Below are positions 1 to 7,799 of a stretch of DNA of 64,000 nt, piece by piece (positions within the stretch are counted from its first letter, which is position 1; each line of letters opens with the position of its first letter). Source of the DNA: Vibrio coralliirubri (GTDB lineage: Bacteria; Pseudomonadota; Gammaproteobacteria; Enterobacterales; Vibrionaceae); assembly GCF_024347375.1 (NCBI RefSeq), contig NZ_AP025470.1:3100001-3164000 (forward strand), in the 5' to 3' direction. Made by a program: the position numbers and the translations under genes. Below the pieces are notes generated by a model. It was not told where the DNA came from, made no database searches, and saw only the letters and a list, made by a program, of their open reading frames with translations.

Positions 1-698
1 ACTCGAGTGGTCAAAACAGAGGTACAAGATATCGCGATCAAAGCCGGTAGATAAACATAACCCAAGCTATACGCAGGAAGATCATCGACAGAAGAACCAT
101 GCCAAATGAAACCTAGCATTCCCGAAATCGCGATAACACAACCGCATACCGAAGATGAGCCGACGGCTTTACGCATTTCCACACCGTGATGGTTAAGGAA
201 AGGTACCGATAAAGATCCACCGCCAATGCCCGCTAAGCTTGATACCAAACCAATCCCGCCACCACACAGCACGGTTTTAGCTGAACCCGGCATCGATTTT
301 TGGCTCTTAGAGCGAATCGACAACAGCATTTGCAACGCCAATACCAAGACAATCACACCAAAGACTTTTGGTAGGTATTGAGCTGGAATCACATCGGCCA
401 CAAAAGAACCGAGGAAGCCACCTATCACCACACCTGGCATCAACCATTTAACGACAAACATCTCTACATTACCCAACTTTAGATGGTTAATCGCAGACGA
501 TCCCGACGTAACTATGATGGTTGATAGCGAAGTAGCCAATGCCATTTGCATCGCAAACTCTTGAGGGATACCCGCTTTAGGAAGCAAAAACAGTAAGGCA
601 GGAACCACCAGCAAACCACCACCAATGCCTAGCAAGCCAGCTAAAACACCAACAATAGCACCAAGGCCAGCTAACAAGCCTATCAGTTCATATGACAC
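1..698 (-). CDS. TauE/SafE (TSUP) family membrane permease, 3' part outside window
   Basis: Runs off the left edge, so only about 232 N-terminal residues are visible. The TSUP family moves sulfite, sulfoacetate and related anions across the inner membrane; the substrate here cannot be told. The visible protein is a chain of hydrophobic helices with the glycine-rich GIGGG stretch at residues 24-28, as is usual in the first helix. I chose a GTG start at 698: the reading frame has no usable ATG (the nearby ATG runs into a stop after one codon), and AGGA lies six bases upstream, overlapping the ptsP stop. It follows ptsP by 8 bases and is probably co-transcribed with rppH-ptsP. In E. coli lgt follows ptsP, so this gene is an insertion relative to that order. 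Confidence 0.85.
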   Translation of the reverse strand, partial: MSYELIGLLAGLGAIVGVLAGLLGIGGGLLVVPALLFLLPKAGIPQEFAMQMALATSLSTIIVTSGSSAINHLKLGNVEMFVVKWLMPGVVIGGFLGSFVADVIPAQYLPKVFGVIVLVLALQMLLSIRSKSQKSMPGSAKTVLCGGGIGLVSSLAGIGGGSLSVPFLNHHGVEMRKAVGSSSVCGCVIAISGMLGFIWHGSSVDDLPAYSLGYVYLPALIAISCTSVLTTR

Positions 699-706
699 GT
701 TAAATC

Positions 707-2956
707 CTATTTTTTACCTGCTCGAATGAAGCCTGTAAATTCACGCTCTTCGAAATAGTTCAGCATCATACTATAGATGTCACTACCATACGGTTTTGAA
801 AGTGCCTTATTTGCCAAATCTTGTAATTCAGCCAAATTCGATTGACGAATCAAATATTTGGTTCTTGCGACATTCGAGGTATTCATACTTAACGTCTCAT
901 ACCCCAATCCAATCAATAGCAGCGCGCCCATCGGGTCACCAGCTAACTCGCCACAAATACACACAGGTAATTGATATTGCTTACAAGTATCATGAATTTG
1001 TTTTAATGCCATGATCACCGCAGGGTGCATTGATTCATAGACATCGGATACTCGTGAATTGTTCCGATCAACCGCTAATAAATATTGGGTTAAGTCGTTG
1101 GTACCCACTGAAACGAAATCGACCTTATGCGCAATCAACGGCAATATGTACAGCATGGATGGCACTTCAATCATGATACCAACGCGAGGCATACGCACTC
1201 GGTTATCAAGCTCATGCACTTCGTCATACGCTTGTTCAATCAGCTGTAGCGCGTCATCCAATTCCTGAGCACCAGAGATCATCGGCAGCAAAATACTCAA
1301 GTTATGGCTTTCACAACTCGCACGCAGCATGGCACGTAACTGAATAATAAAGATGTCTGGATGATCGAGCGTAAAACGAATACCACGCCAACCAAGGAAT
1401 GGATTGTCCTCTTCGATAGGAAAATACGGTAAGGCCTTATCACCACCGATATCGAGTGTACGCATCACCACTTGCTTTTCAGGGTAGCTTGCCAGTACAG
1501 AGCGATACTGCTTGAATTGTTCGTCCTCTGACGGGAACCTTTGCTGCAACAAGAAAGATATTTCAGTTCGATACAGCCCTACTCCATCAACGCCTTGGTT
1601 GATAGCGATGTTAGTGTCTGCACTCAAGCCCGCATTAAGCAGGATCTCGACTTGCTTGTCGTCTTGGGTTTTTGCCGGAAGGTACAGCTCGCGATTGACC
1701 ATAGATGAGAGCTCACTCTCTTCTAGAATCAGCCCTCGATACTCTTTGAGCAGGCTTTTAGACGGCTCAATAAAGATCTCACCGCTATACCCATCAACAA
1801 TCGCTCGCTTACCATTAGCTTGAGCTAAGTTAAGATTTACCCCCATGACTGAAGGTATGCCAAGCGCTCGAGATAAAATCGCTGCGTGCGAGTTCGCCGC
1901 CCCTTCCAAGGAAATAACCGCCAAGAGCTTTTCTTTTGGAATAGACGCTAATACCGAAGCGGTTAACTCACGAACCACTAGGATAATCGGCTTATCTAAC
2001 GTGCGAAGTTCATGTTCAGAGTTGTGGAGGAAATAAAGCAGCCTTTGTCCGAGCTCTCGGATGTCTTGTGCTCTCTCACGAAGGTACACATCTGACATAC
2101 GAGCAAAGCGATTCGAATAGCTCTCAACAACCTGTCTTAATGCCCAGTCGGCTTTATCGCCTTTCTGGATTTGGCTTTTTAGATCCTTACGCAACATAGG
2201 ATCGTTGAGTAAGTGAGTAAACAGGTCAAAGATCGCCAGCGCGTCTTTATTGATTTCGCTATCTAAGCGCTTTCGCATGCGCTTAAAGTCATTGAGGGCA
2301 TTTTCAACCGCTACCGCCAACAACTCATGCTCTCTTTCAACATTGAGCGTCGAAGCAGGATAAACATCGGTGAGTTCAGGCTGAGTGTTGTCCCACCATA
2401 AATCACCAATCGCCACGCCCGATGAAGCGGCAATACCTTTAGTCGCAGGTAGCTTCTGTTGCTCTAACAGCCAATGGCCTTGAGTTTGGGCATGCGCCAC
2501 AATAACGGCAAGTTGTGCAGAGAGCGTGACAAGGAAGGATTCTTCCATCTCACTAAATAAACGCGGGGTCTTCTGTTGAATGACCAATACACCGAGCACT
2601 TGCTTGCGGTGGATAATCGGAGTACCGAGAAAAGAGTGATAGACGTTTTCTCCAAGCTCTGGAAAAAACTTATAAGCAGGGTGAGCTGACGCTTGTGCAA
2701 GGTTGATAGGTTCAGCACTTCTTTTAACAAGGCCAACCAGACCTTCGTCAAAACCAATGTGAATGCTATTGCCTTTGAAGATCAGGCCTTGAGTTGCCAT
2801 CAACTCAAGGCGCTGCATATCATTATTTGCCAAATACACGGTGCAACATTCCGTCTGCATCGCACTGCATGTCTCTTTAACCAAAATATCAAGAGCCGTC
2901 GACACATCTTCAACTCTTGATACGTGTTCAACTATTTCCCTTAGTTGACTGAGCAT
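707..2956 (-). CDS. ptsP: Phosphoenolpyruvate-protein phosphotransferase PtsP (EI-Ntr)
   Basis: First enzyme of the nitrogen-related PTS: it takes phosphate from PEP and passes it to NPr in the cytoplasm. The 749 aa match E. coli PtsP (748 aa) along the whole length as I recall it. An N-terminal GAF domain (about residues 1-160) starts LREIVEHVSRVEDV. The phosphohistidine domain carries the GAANSHAAILSRALGIP motif with its active His. The C-terminal PEP-binding barrel shows GLYRTEI, GWRGIR, SVGTNDLTQY and the catalytic CGELAGDP. Its start lies 2 bases after the rppH stop, the same order as in E. coli. The GAF domain is thought to sense glutamine or 2-oxoglutarate, fitting the nitrogen genes further along. 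Confidence 0.97.
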   Translation of the reverse strand: MLSQLREIVEHVSRVEDVSTALDILVKETCSAMQTECCTVYLANNDMQRLELMATQGLIFKGNSIHIGFDEGLVGLVKRSAEPINLAQASAHPAYKFFPELGENVYHSFLGTPIIHRKQVLGVLVIQQKTPRLFSEMEESFLVTLSAQLAVIVAHAQTQGHWLLEQQKLPATKGIAASSGVAIGDLWWDNTQPELTDVYPASTLNVEREHELLAVAVENALNDFKRMRKRLDSEINKDALAIFDLFTHLLNDPMLRKDLKSQIQKGDKADWALRQVVESYSNRFARMSDVYLRERAQDIRELGQRLLYFLHNSEHELRTLDKPIILVVRELTASVLASIPKEKLLAVISLEGAANSHAAILSRALGIPSVMGVNLNLAQANGKRAIVDGYSGEIFIEPSKSLLKEYRGLILEESELSSMVNRELYLPAKTQDDKQVEILLNAGLSADTNIAINQGVDGVGLYRTEISFLLQQRFPSEDEQFKQYRSVLASYPEKQVVMRTLDIGGDKALPYFPIEEDNPFLGWRGIRFTLDHPDIFIIQLRAMLRASCESHNLSILLPMISGAQELDDALQLIEQAYDEVHELDNRVRMPRVGIMIEVPSMLYILPLIAHKVDFVSVGTNDLTQYLLAVDRNNSRVSDVYESMHPAVIMALKQIHDTCKQYQLPVCICGELAGDPMGALLLIGLGYETLSMNTSNVARTKYLIRQSNLAELQDLANKALSKPYGSDIYSMMLNYFEEREFTGFIRAGKK

Positions 2957-2958
2957 GC

Positions 2959-3477
2959 TTAACCTCTACGCAATTTGCGCTTTCCTTTTATTTTTCGCTC
3001 TTTAAACGGCATTGCTAAAGATGCGAACTCTTTCATCGCTCGACGGTAAACATCTCGCTTGAAAGAAACAACTTGTCGAACTGGGTACCAGTAACTCACC
3101 CAACGCCAACCATCAAACTCAGGTGTACTTCCACGCTGCATATTGATATGCGATTCATCGCAATCTAAGCGCAAAAGGAACCACTTCTGTTTTTGTCCAA
3201 TACAGACAGGTTTAGAATCCCACCGAACCAGTCGTTTGGGTAGCTTGTAGCGTAACCAATGACGACTTGTCGCGACGATCTTTACATCCTTTTTAGTAAG
3301 GCCAACCTCTTCATACAACTCGCGGTACATTGCCTGCTCCGGAGTCTCACCTTCATCTATTCCCCCTTGAGGGAATTGCCATGAATGTTGCCCGTATCGT
3401 TTAGCCCAGAAGACCTGACCATGGTTGTTACAGATTACAATACCAACATTTAATCGGTAACCATCGCCATCTATCAC
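2959..3477 (-). CDS. rppH: RNA pyrophosphohydrolase RppH (NudH)
   Basis: Nudix hydrolase that removes pyrophosphate from triphosphorylated mRNA 5' ends and so opens them to RNase E; it also acts on dinucleoside polyphosphates. The Nudix box is complete: [23 protein letters not shown] spans about residues 37-59 with its REL and EEVG core. I chose the GTG at 3477, giving 172 aa beginning [12 protein letters not shown]. This matches the usual family N-terminus, and AGAGG lies 7 bases upstream. The frame stays open upstream to a TTG at 3540, but the extra 21 residues fit no family member and would run into the DnaA-box region. First gene of the rppH-ptsP operon. The C-terminus is a basic tail rich in Lys and Arg. 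Confidence 0.95.
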   Translation of the reverse strand: MIDGDGYRLNVGIVICNNHGQVFWAKRYGQHSWQFPQGGIDEGETPEQAMYRELYEEVGLTKKDVKIVATSRHWLRYKLPKRLVRWDSKPVCIGQKQKWFLLRLDCDESHINMQRGSTPEFDGWRWVSYWYPVRQVVSFKRDVYRRAMKEFASLAMPFKERKIKGKRKLRRG

Positions 3478-4093
3478 TGGCCAACCTCTATCTAAATTTT
3501 TAATTACTCTGATTTTTCCACATATCCCCAATCGGAGCAAACTTAGTGACGTGATAAGCGCTATATTTATGAATAATAACTAGGAATATGGATAAGTTTC
3601 GCTCAAATTCTAGTTACCCACACAATAGTGAGACATAGACCACATTTATTCACCTTTTCTGTGAATAACTATGTGAAGAATTACCCGCAATCGTTTTTTT
3701 TAATCCATAGATTCATCAACACCAAAAAAGACAAATCAATAAAACCTAATTTATTTTCATATAAATCAAATAATTAAAATAATATCTTGGTTTTAAACAA
3801 CATTAGAAATGTAAAAGATCTTTCAGAAATCTGACATGGTTAAAGATCAACCACTCCGATGTTTATCCACACTACTAAGTGAAAGATTCATTTTGAACCC
3901 CATTTGGCAAGCATTTTATCCACCATAAACCCCTGTTTATTTATCCACTAAATTAATATTTCAATTAATTACCTTTATGTCCTGTGGATAACCCTGAGTT
4001 TGATCCCTTTTCTCGCAAGGAGATCATTTCTTAACCAGTCGTCATTTGGTGATAACTTCTGATAAAATCATTTTTTTGATCATGCCTTTTATT
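3478..4093. promoter_or_regulatory. DARS2-like intergenic region: DnaA-box cluster with IHF site between rppH and mutH
   Basis: 616 bp without a gene, strongly AT-rich. Exact DnaA boxes (TTATNCACA) lie at 3660-3668 (reverse), 3863-3871 (forward) and 3983-3991 (reverse). One-mismatch boxes lie at 3514-3522, 3614-3622, 3646-3654, 3916-3924 and 3941-3949, all forward. A full IHF consensus (WATCAANNNNTTR) is at 3764-3776 (AATCAAATAATTA). Five GATC sites fall within 3817-4081. In E. coli the mutH-nudH(rppH) gap is DARS2, which uses DnaA boxes with IHF and Fis to turn ADP-DnaA back into ATP-DnaA. Same gene neighbours plus the same site types make this the probable Vibrio counterpart; function is inferred. 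The rppH and mutH promoters must also lie here. Confidence 0.75.
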
Positions 4094-4759
4094 ATGAAAC
4101 CAGAACCACAAACACAACAAGAGCTGTTAGAGCGTGCGTATGCCATCGCCGGAATGACCTTTAAAGAGCTCGCCGACGAAGCAGAGATGGTGATGCCAAA
4201 CGACCTTAAGCGTGATAAAGGCTGGGTTGGGCAGCTATTGGAATGGCACTTGGGTGCGCCTGCAGGCAGTAAGCCAGAACAAGATTTTGCCAAGCTCGGG
4301 ATAGAACTAAAAAGCATTCCGATTGGCTACTCTGGCAAGCCACTCGAAACCACCTTTGTGTGTGTTGCGCCTTTGATGGGTGTTCAAGGCATAACTTGGG
4401 AAACCAGCCACGTTCGAAACAAGCTGTCTAAGGTGTTGTGGATCCCTGTCGAGGGAGAAAGAGAGATCCCGCTAGCAGAGAGGCATGTAGGATCCCCATT
4501 ATTATGGACACCTAGCCAAGCGGAAGATGAACTCTTGAAACGAGATTGGGAAGAACTGATGGAGTTGATCGTTTTAGGCAATGTTGAACAGATAACAGCA
4601 AGACACGGTGAAGCACTGCATTTACGTCCGAAGGCTGCTAACAGTCGTGTGTTAACGGAAGCTTACGGTGCAAGTGGAAAACCTATCAAAACCAAACCAC
4701 GCGGTTTCTATCTACGAACTCAATTCACCCATAAATTACTGACAACACATTACGCATAG
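4094..4759 (+). CDS. mutH: DNA mismatch repair endonuclease MutH
   Basis: Nicks the unmethylated strand at hemimethylated GATC sites after activation by MutS-MutL. With the ATG at 4094 the product is 221 aa beginning [11 protein letters not shown], the length I recall for V. cholerae MutH. The restriction-enzyme-like fold shows [15 protein letters not shown], containing the catalytic Asp and the Glu-x-Lys, followed by [11 protein letters not shown], the [21 protein letters not shown] block and RPKAAN. No start has a good ribosome site. An ATG 12 bases upstream (4082) and a TTG at 4046 are alternatives, but they add residues the family lacks. Transcribed away from rppH across the DnaA-box region. 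Its presence implies Dam-directed mismatch repair. Confidence 0.95.
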   Translation: MKPEPQTQQELLERAYAIAGMTFKELADEAEMVMPNDLKRDKGWVGQLLEWHLGAPAGSKPEQDFAKLGIELKSIPIGYSGKPLETTFVCVAPLMGVQGITWETSHVRNKLSKVLWIPVEGEREIPLAERHVGSPLLWTPSQAEDELLKRDWEELMELIVLGNVEQITARHGEALHLRPKAANSRVLTEAYGASGKPIKTKPRGFYLRTQFTHKLLTTHYA

Positions 4760-4847
4760 ATCGCTTAATCTAGCCTCGATAGCCCAAACTATCAGTGCGT
4801 TACAAAACAGTCTGTAATTAGAATCAATCTCGCGCTACAAACAACTC

Positions 4848-5159
4848 TTAATGAGGTTTAAGCGCCAGTTCAATATCGCAGTAGCTTTGACTTGGCTCAT
4901 TACCAAACTCATCATAGGCGTTGTGTAAGCGAAGATACGCCTTTTCAAAGCCGAGCCGGAGTAACTCCTCTTTCACTTGATCCAAGGATCCAAAGTGAAG
5001 CGGCTCGCCGTCTTGCTTTACCGGTTCTAGCTTGTGTTTGTATTCCACCGCCAGTAGATATTCTGAGATATCAGAACAGCCAATAACGTACACTTTGGGT
5101 GTTTGATAAGAGTCTTTGTGCTCTCCATGTAACCACATGTCTAATTGATGCTTTTGCAT
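4848..5159 (-). CDS. Conserved hypothetical protein, 103 aa (possibly DUF6482)
   Basis: I do not recognise a function. The 103-aa soluble protein has no signal peptide or membrane segment and a mixed alpha/beta pattern. It may belong to the DUF6482 family of small gammaproteobacterial proteins, but that is from memory and uncertain. Start ATG at 5159 has a strong GGGAGG about 8 bases upstream, which supports real translation. It is convergent with mutH and lies downstream of the DUF1127 gene, with a terminator between them, so it probably has its own promoter in 5160-5250. Confidence 0.7.
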   Translation of the reverse strand: MQKHQLDMWLHGEHKDSYQTPKVYVIGCSDISEYLLAVEYKHKLEPVKQDGEPLHFGSLDQVKEELLRLGFEKAYLRLHNAYDEFGNEPSQSYCDIELALKPH

Positions 5160-5251
5160 AGCCGGCCTCCCTTGCTCTATAAAGCTTAGTAGAACTCTTT
5201 TCCTTTACTAGATAACGACTTAAAAAAGCACAGATCTCGGCTTAAATAAGC

Positions 5252-5281
5252 AAAAAAGAGAAGCAAGCGCTTCTCTTTTTT
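5252..5281. terminator. Bidirectional-type hairpin terminator
   Basis: GAGAAGC at 5258-5264 and GCTTCTC at 5269-5275 form a 7-bp stem with an AAGC loop, flanked by six A on the left and six T on the right. Read leftward it ends transcripts from the DUF1127 gene before the 103-aa gene. Confidence 0.8.
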
Positions 5282-5343
5282 GGCCAGTTCTAGTTCAAAA
5301 GTTTGCACTTTCGACGCCATAACTATCACTGTTAATTATCTTA

Positions 5344-5367
5344 GGGGTTGAAAGGTGCTATCAACCC
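5344..5367 (-). other. Hairpin just after the DUF1127 gene
   Basis: GGGGTTG (5344-5350) and CAACCCC (5361-5367) form a perfect 7-bp stem with a 10-base loop, 6 bases after the DUF1127 stop. It has no T run, so it may protect the mRNA 3' end rather than terminate by itself. Confidence 0.5.
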
Positions 5368-5373
5368 CGTAGA

Positions 5374-5625
5374 TTACGTCGGTATTCGCGCACTTAAGAC
5401 ACGACGAAGGTGACGTACTCGACGTTCAATAGTGACGACTTCTGGTTCAGAAAAACCAATAGGTCGACCGTCAGCTTCAAGACCAATATCTCTTAATAAG
5501 TGAGTATTGTTCCATGGCAGCTCATATGAACTACGACGAACTTTTCGTTGCCATTCACGCTCTTCACGACGAAGATCGGCACGGATAAGGACTGTTGCTA
5601 ATTTTAAATATACTGAGTGACGCAT
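5374..5625 (-). CDS. DUF1127 domain small basic protein
   Basis: 83 aa, very rich in Arg. The segment LPWNNTHLLRDIGLEADGRP (about residues 36-55) is the DUF1127 core, in which LLRDIGL is the hallmark. Members are small basic proteins, some linked to RNA binding, phosphate or carbon physiology in other proteobacteria; the role in Vibrio is not established. The N-terminal half (residues 14-30, with RREEREWQRKVRR) is probably helical. The start is at 5625. The 109-bp leader upstream holds a long inverted repeat (5654-5709). A 40-aa peptide gene lies upstream on the same strand and may share the transcript. Confidence 0.8.
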   Translation of the reverse strand: MRHSVYLKLATVLIRADLRREEREWQRKVRRSSYELPWNNTHLLRDIGLEADGRPIGFSEPEVVTIERRVRHLRRVLSARIPT

Positions 5626-5653
5626 AATAACTCTCCAGTTGTTGAATCAACTG

Positions 5654-5709
5654 AGGAAAAATAGCGTGTTAGATAGTATGAGGGCTTCTCACTTAGCTGC
5701 TATTTTTCC
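5654..5709 (-). promoter_or_regulatory. Long-range inverted repeat in leader of the DUF1127 gene
   Basis: GGAAAAATAGC at 5654-5664 and its exact complement GCTATTTTTCC at 5699-5709 are 11-bp arms around a 34-base loop, between the 40-aa peptide gene and the DUF1127 start. Read leftward the upstream arm is followed by no T tract. It could be an RNA stem in the leader or a protein site. Confidence 0.45.
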
Positions 5710-5734
5710 GCAGCCAAATAAGGGTACGGATCTA

Positions 5735-5857
5735 TTAGTTAGGTTTATCTTGGGTGTTTCGATCGGCCATGGCTGATGTGTGTGACATATCAGTCACCAT
5801 GTCAGTACATGGATCAAACGACGCGCAAATATGCTGTATAAAATCGAAATGTTTCAT
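5735..5857 (-). CDS. Small hypothetical protein, 40 aa
   Basis: Not recognised. The 40-aa frame begins MKHFDFIQHICASFDPC and ends in a polar, unstructured tail. The case for it is the ribosome site: GGAGG five bases before the ATG at 5857, the best in this region. The same frame is open upstream to a longer 79-aa version from 5974, but that start has no comparable site. A 75-aa frame overlaps on the other strand (5754-5981); I judge it a shadow. It lies upstream of the DUF1127 gene on the same strand, 109 bases away. Confidence 0.55.
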   Translation of the reverse strand: MKHFDFIQHICASFDPCTDMVTDMSHTSAMADRNTQDKPN

Positions 5858-6127
5858 TTGCGCCTCCAAGCTAACTAAAAAATCCAAAAAGAAATGGGGA
5901 AGTAAAAGCAGACAAGTCTTTGTTAAATCGTTGCTTTCACGGTTAAAGTCTAACCAAGTGAGTATATTATTCAACCGCTAATTGGTTAACATTTTTAAAA
6001 CAATGCATTCGCCTGAAATATCAGTTGCATATTCATTTACATCTAACATATTCACTATGATTATATAAAATCACAGCATATCTCTCTTAGGGTCGAACTA
6101 GAAAACAACGGACTATCCTTCAGAAAC

Positions 6128-6153
6128 AAAAAAGCCACGTAGATACGTGGCCT
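6128..6153 (-). terminator. Terminator of vpsR
   Basis: GCCACGT (6134-6140) and ACGTGGC (6145-6151) form a 7-bp stem with an AGAT loop. Read leftward it is followed by six T (A at 6128-6133), 41 bases after the vpsR stop. Confidence 0.85.
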
Positions 6154-6193
6154 TTAATTTACGGTGACTGAATAAAGTCATGTAGAAAAGAGT

Positions 6194-7528
6194 CTAAACA
6201 ACCCCTTCAGAGATTAGGCTGTGTTTATTCAGCAAGCGGTACATCGTCGCTCGTGATACACCGAGCTCCTTAGCTGCCAACGAAACCTGACCACCGTAAG
6301 ATTCCAATACAATCAGCAACGCATCGCGCTCTGAGCGCTCTCGAATACTCTTCAAGCTTCGGCGTTCATCATTCTGTTTCGGTAAATCCAGTTGGTGATC
6401 CTCAATGATCACAGCATCAGACATCAACACAACACGCTTAATCTGATTCATCAGCTCACGCACATTTCCAGGCCAATGGTATCGATTCATCGAACGGATA
6501 GCATCGTCTGAGAAGCTCTTCGCTTGAGCATTAAACTCTTTCGAGTACTCACGCAGAAAATGATTCGCCAGTACTGAAATATCGCTCACACGTTCTTTTA
6601 AGCTCGGAACATGAATACGCAGAACATTGATATAATGATAAAGCTCTTCATTGAAATCGCCCTCGATCAACGCCTTCTCGATATCAGAGGAGTTCGCGGC
6701 CAGAATACGCACATCAACGGATTTCGGTCCATTCGCGGTTTCAATCTTACCTTCTTGCAGAAAGCGCAGCAGATTCAGTTGTTGATTGCGTGGCATCGCT
6801 AAAACATCATTGAGCAAGATGGTTCCGCCATCGGCTTCTTCCAACATACAAGGCGTAGTCGCTGGCTGTGCTGATATGCCAAACACCTCGGCTTCTATTC
6901 TCATTTCAGACAAGGCACGACAGTTAACCGTTAAAAATGGTTTCTGTGCTCGCGACGAGTTTTGGTGAATAGAGCGTGCAATAGTCTCTTTACCAGCCCC
7001 GCTCTCGCCATAAATCAAGATACTGACATCAGTCGGCCCAATACGCTTCACTTGGTCTCTCAAGCGCTTCACGGCCACAGAATCGCCTAGCAGTCCCATG
7101 TTGTTATTGATGCCGTAGTTTGGCCATACCTTCTGCTCAAGCTTAAGCATACCCAGCTGGTGACCAATGGTACTCAGCAACTGAGCATCTGGGATTGGCG
7201 CCGTGAAAAAGTCGATACAGAAGTTAACGATAAACTGGCAGATCGTATCAGAGCTTAATTGCGATTCACGGATAAAGGCGAGCCATCTCACTTGCTTGTT
7301 ATTACTCACAAGATTAGCAATACCGTTGAGACTGAACTCATCATGACTAAGATCGACAATACCAATACATGGGCCAATATCAGCAATCAAGGCATCGGCT
7401 TTTCGTAAATCTGCACACTGGGTACACTGCCAACCCACTTGTTCTAACACTGATAACCAGGGTTCGTACGCACCACCAACGACGATAAGAGAACCTGGTA
7501 AGGAATCCATCTTAAATTGAGTTCCCAT
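6194..7528 (-). CDS. vpsR: Biofilm master regulator VpsR (bEBP-like, c-di-GMP responsive)
   Basis: Activates Vibrio polysaccharide (biofilm matrix) genes together with c-di-GMP. 444 aa, the same length as V. cholerae VpsR. The receiver-like N-terminus (1-130) has Asp59 in IVDL, the residue studied in V. cholerae. The AAA+ core (about 145-375) has Walker A GESGAGKE at 174-181. The C-terminal Fis-type HTH (about 413-438) reads AAKELGVSRATMYRLL. Two deviations from sigma-54 activators show directly: no GAFTGA loop (residues 216-231 are unrelated), and Walker B ends LLND instead of LFLDE. V. cholerae VpsR shares these and works with sigma-70 RNA polymerase. AAGGA precedes the ATG. It follows lysS with a terminator between, the V. 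cholerae order. Confidence 0.96.
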   Translation of the reverse strand: MGTQFKMDSLPGSLIVVGGAYEPWLSVLEQVGWQCTQCADLRKADALIADIGPCIGIVDLSHDEFSLNGIANLVSNNKQVRWLAFIRESQLSSDTICQFIVNFCIDFFTAPIPDAQLLSTIGHQLGMLKLEQKVWPNYGINNNMGLLGDSVAVKRLRDQVKRIGPTDVSILIYGESGAGKETIARSIHQNSSRAQKPFLTVNCRALSEMRIEAEVFGISAQPATTPCMLEEADGGTILLNDVLAMPRNQQLNLLRFLQEGKIETANGPKSVDVRILAANSSDIEKALIEGDFNEELYHYINVLRIHVPSLKERVSDISVLANHFLREYSKEFNAQAKSFSDDAIRSMNRYHWPGNVRELMNQIKRVVLMSDAVIIEDHQLDLPKQNDERRSLKSIRERSERDALLIVLESYGGQVSLAAKELGVSRATMYRLLNKHSLISEGVV

Positions 7529-7631
7529 CCTTCTTCCTTATTCTATTTTTATTTAAATCAGACTAATACGAGTCACTGCTTCATCGTTCGACAAAATGCC
7601 GCGAGATCATATTCAGCGCAGAGACGTATAG

Positions 7632-7674
7632 TAGTGAGACTATCTTAGATTTTATGTCTCAATAGTAAGACTAT
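7632..7674 (-). promoter_or_regulatory. Direct repeats upstream of vpsR
   Basis: TAGTGAGACTAT (7632-7643) and TAGTAAGACTAT (7663-7674) match in 11 of 12 bases and start 31 bp apart, about three helix turns, 104-146 bases before the vpsR start. TGAGAC (7635-7640) also pairs with GTCTCA (7656-7661). A candidate operator for vpsR; the binding protein is unknown. Confidence 0.4.
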
Positions 7675-7739
7675 GTCAGAAATAACGATTTTTCGAATCA
7701 AGAGTGCGGTACAGACTAGGTTTTGAAGCCCAAAAACAG

Positions 7740-7765
7740 AAAAAGCCACCCGAAGGTGGCTTTTT
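7740..7765 (-). terminator. Terminator of lysS
   Basis: AAAGCCACC (7742-7750) and GGTGGCTTT (7755-7763) form a 9-bp stem with a CGAA tetraloop and a T run when read leftward, 35 bases after the lysS stop. It closes the xerD-to-lysS series before vpsR. Confidence 0.88.
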
Positions 7766-7799
7766 AATTACATAGGCTGTTACGCCCCAAAAGCGAGAA

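Noticed and set aside
3478..4093. Chromosome replication origin
   Set aside because: DnaA boxes are present, but the neighbours are rppH and mutH and not the usual origin genes, and there is no obvious AT-rich 13-mer array next to tight boxes; DARS2 explains the position better.
5754..5981. 75-codon rightward frame opposite the 40-aa peptide gene
   Set aside because: No ribosome site, unusual composition, and the minus-strand frame has a strong GGAGG.
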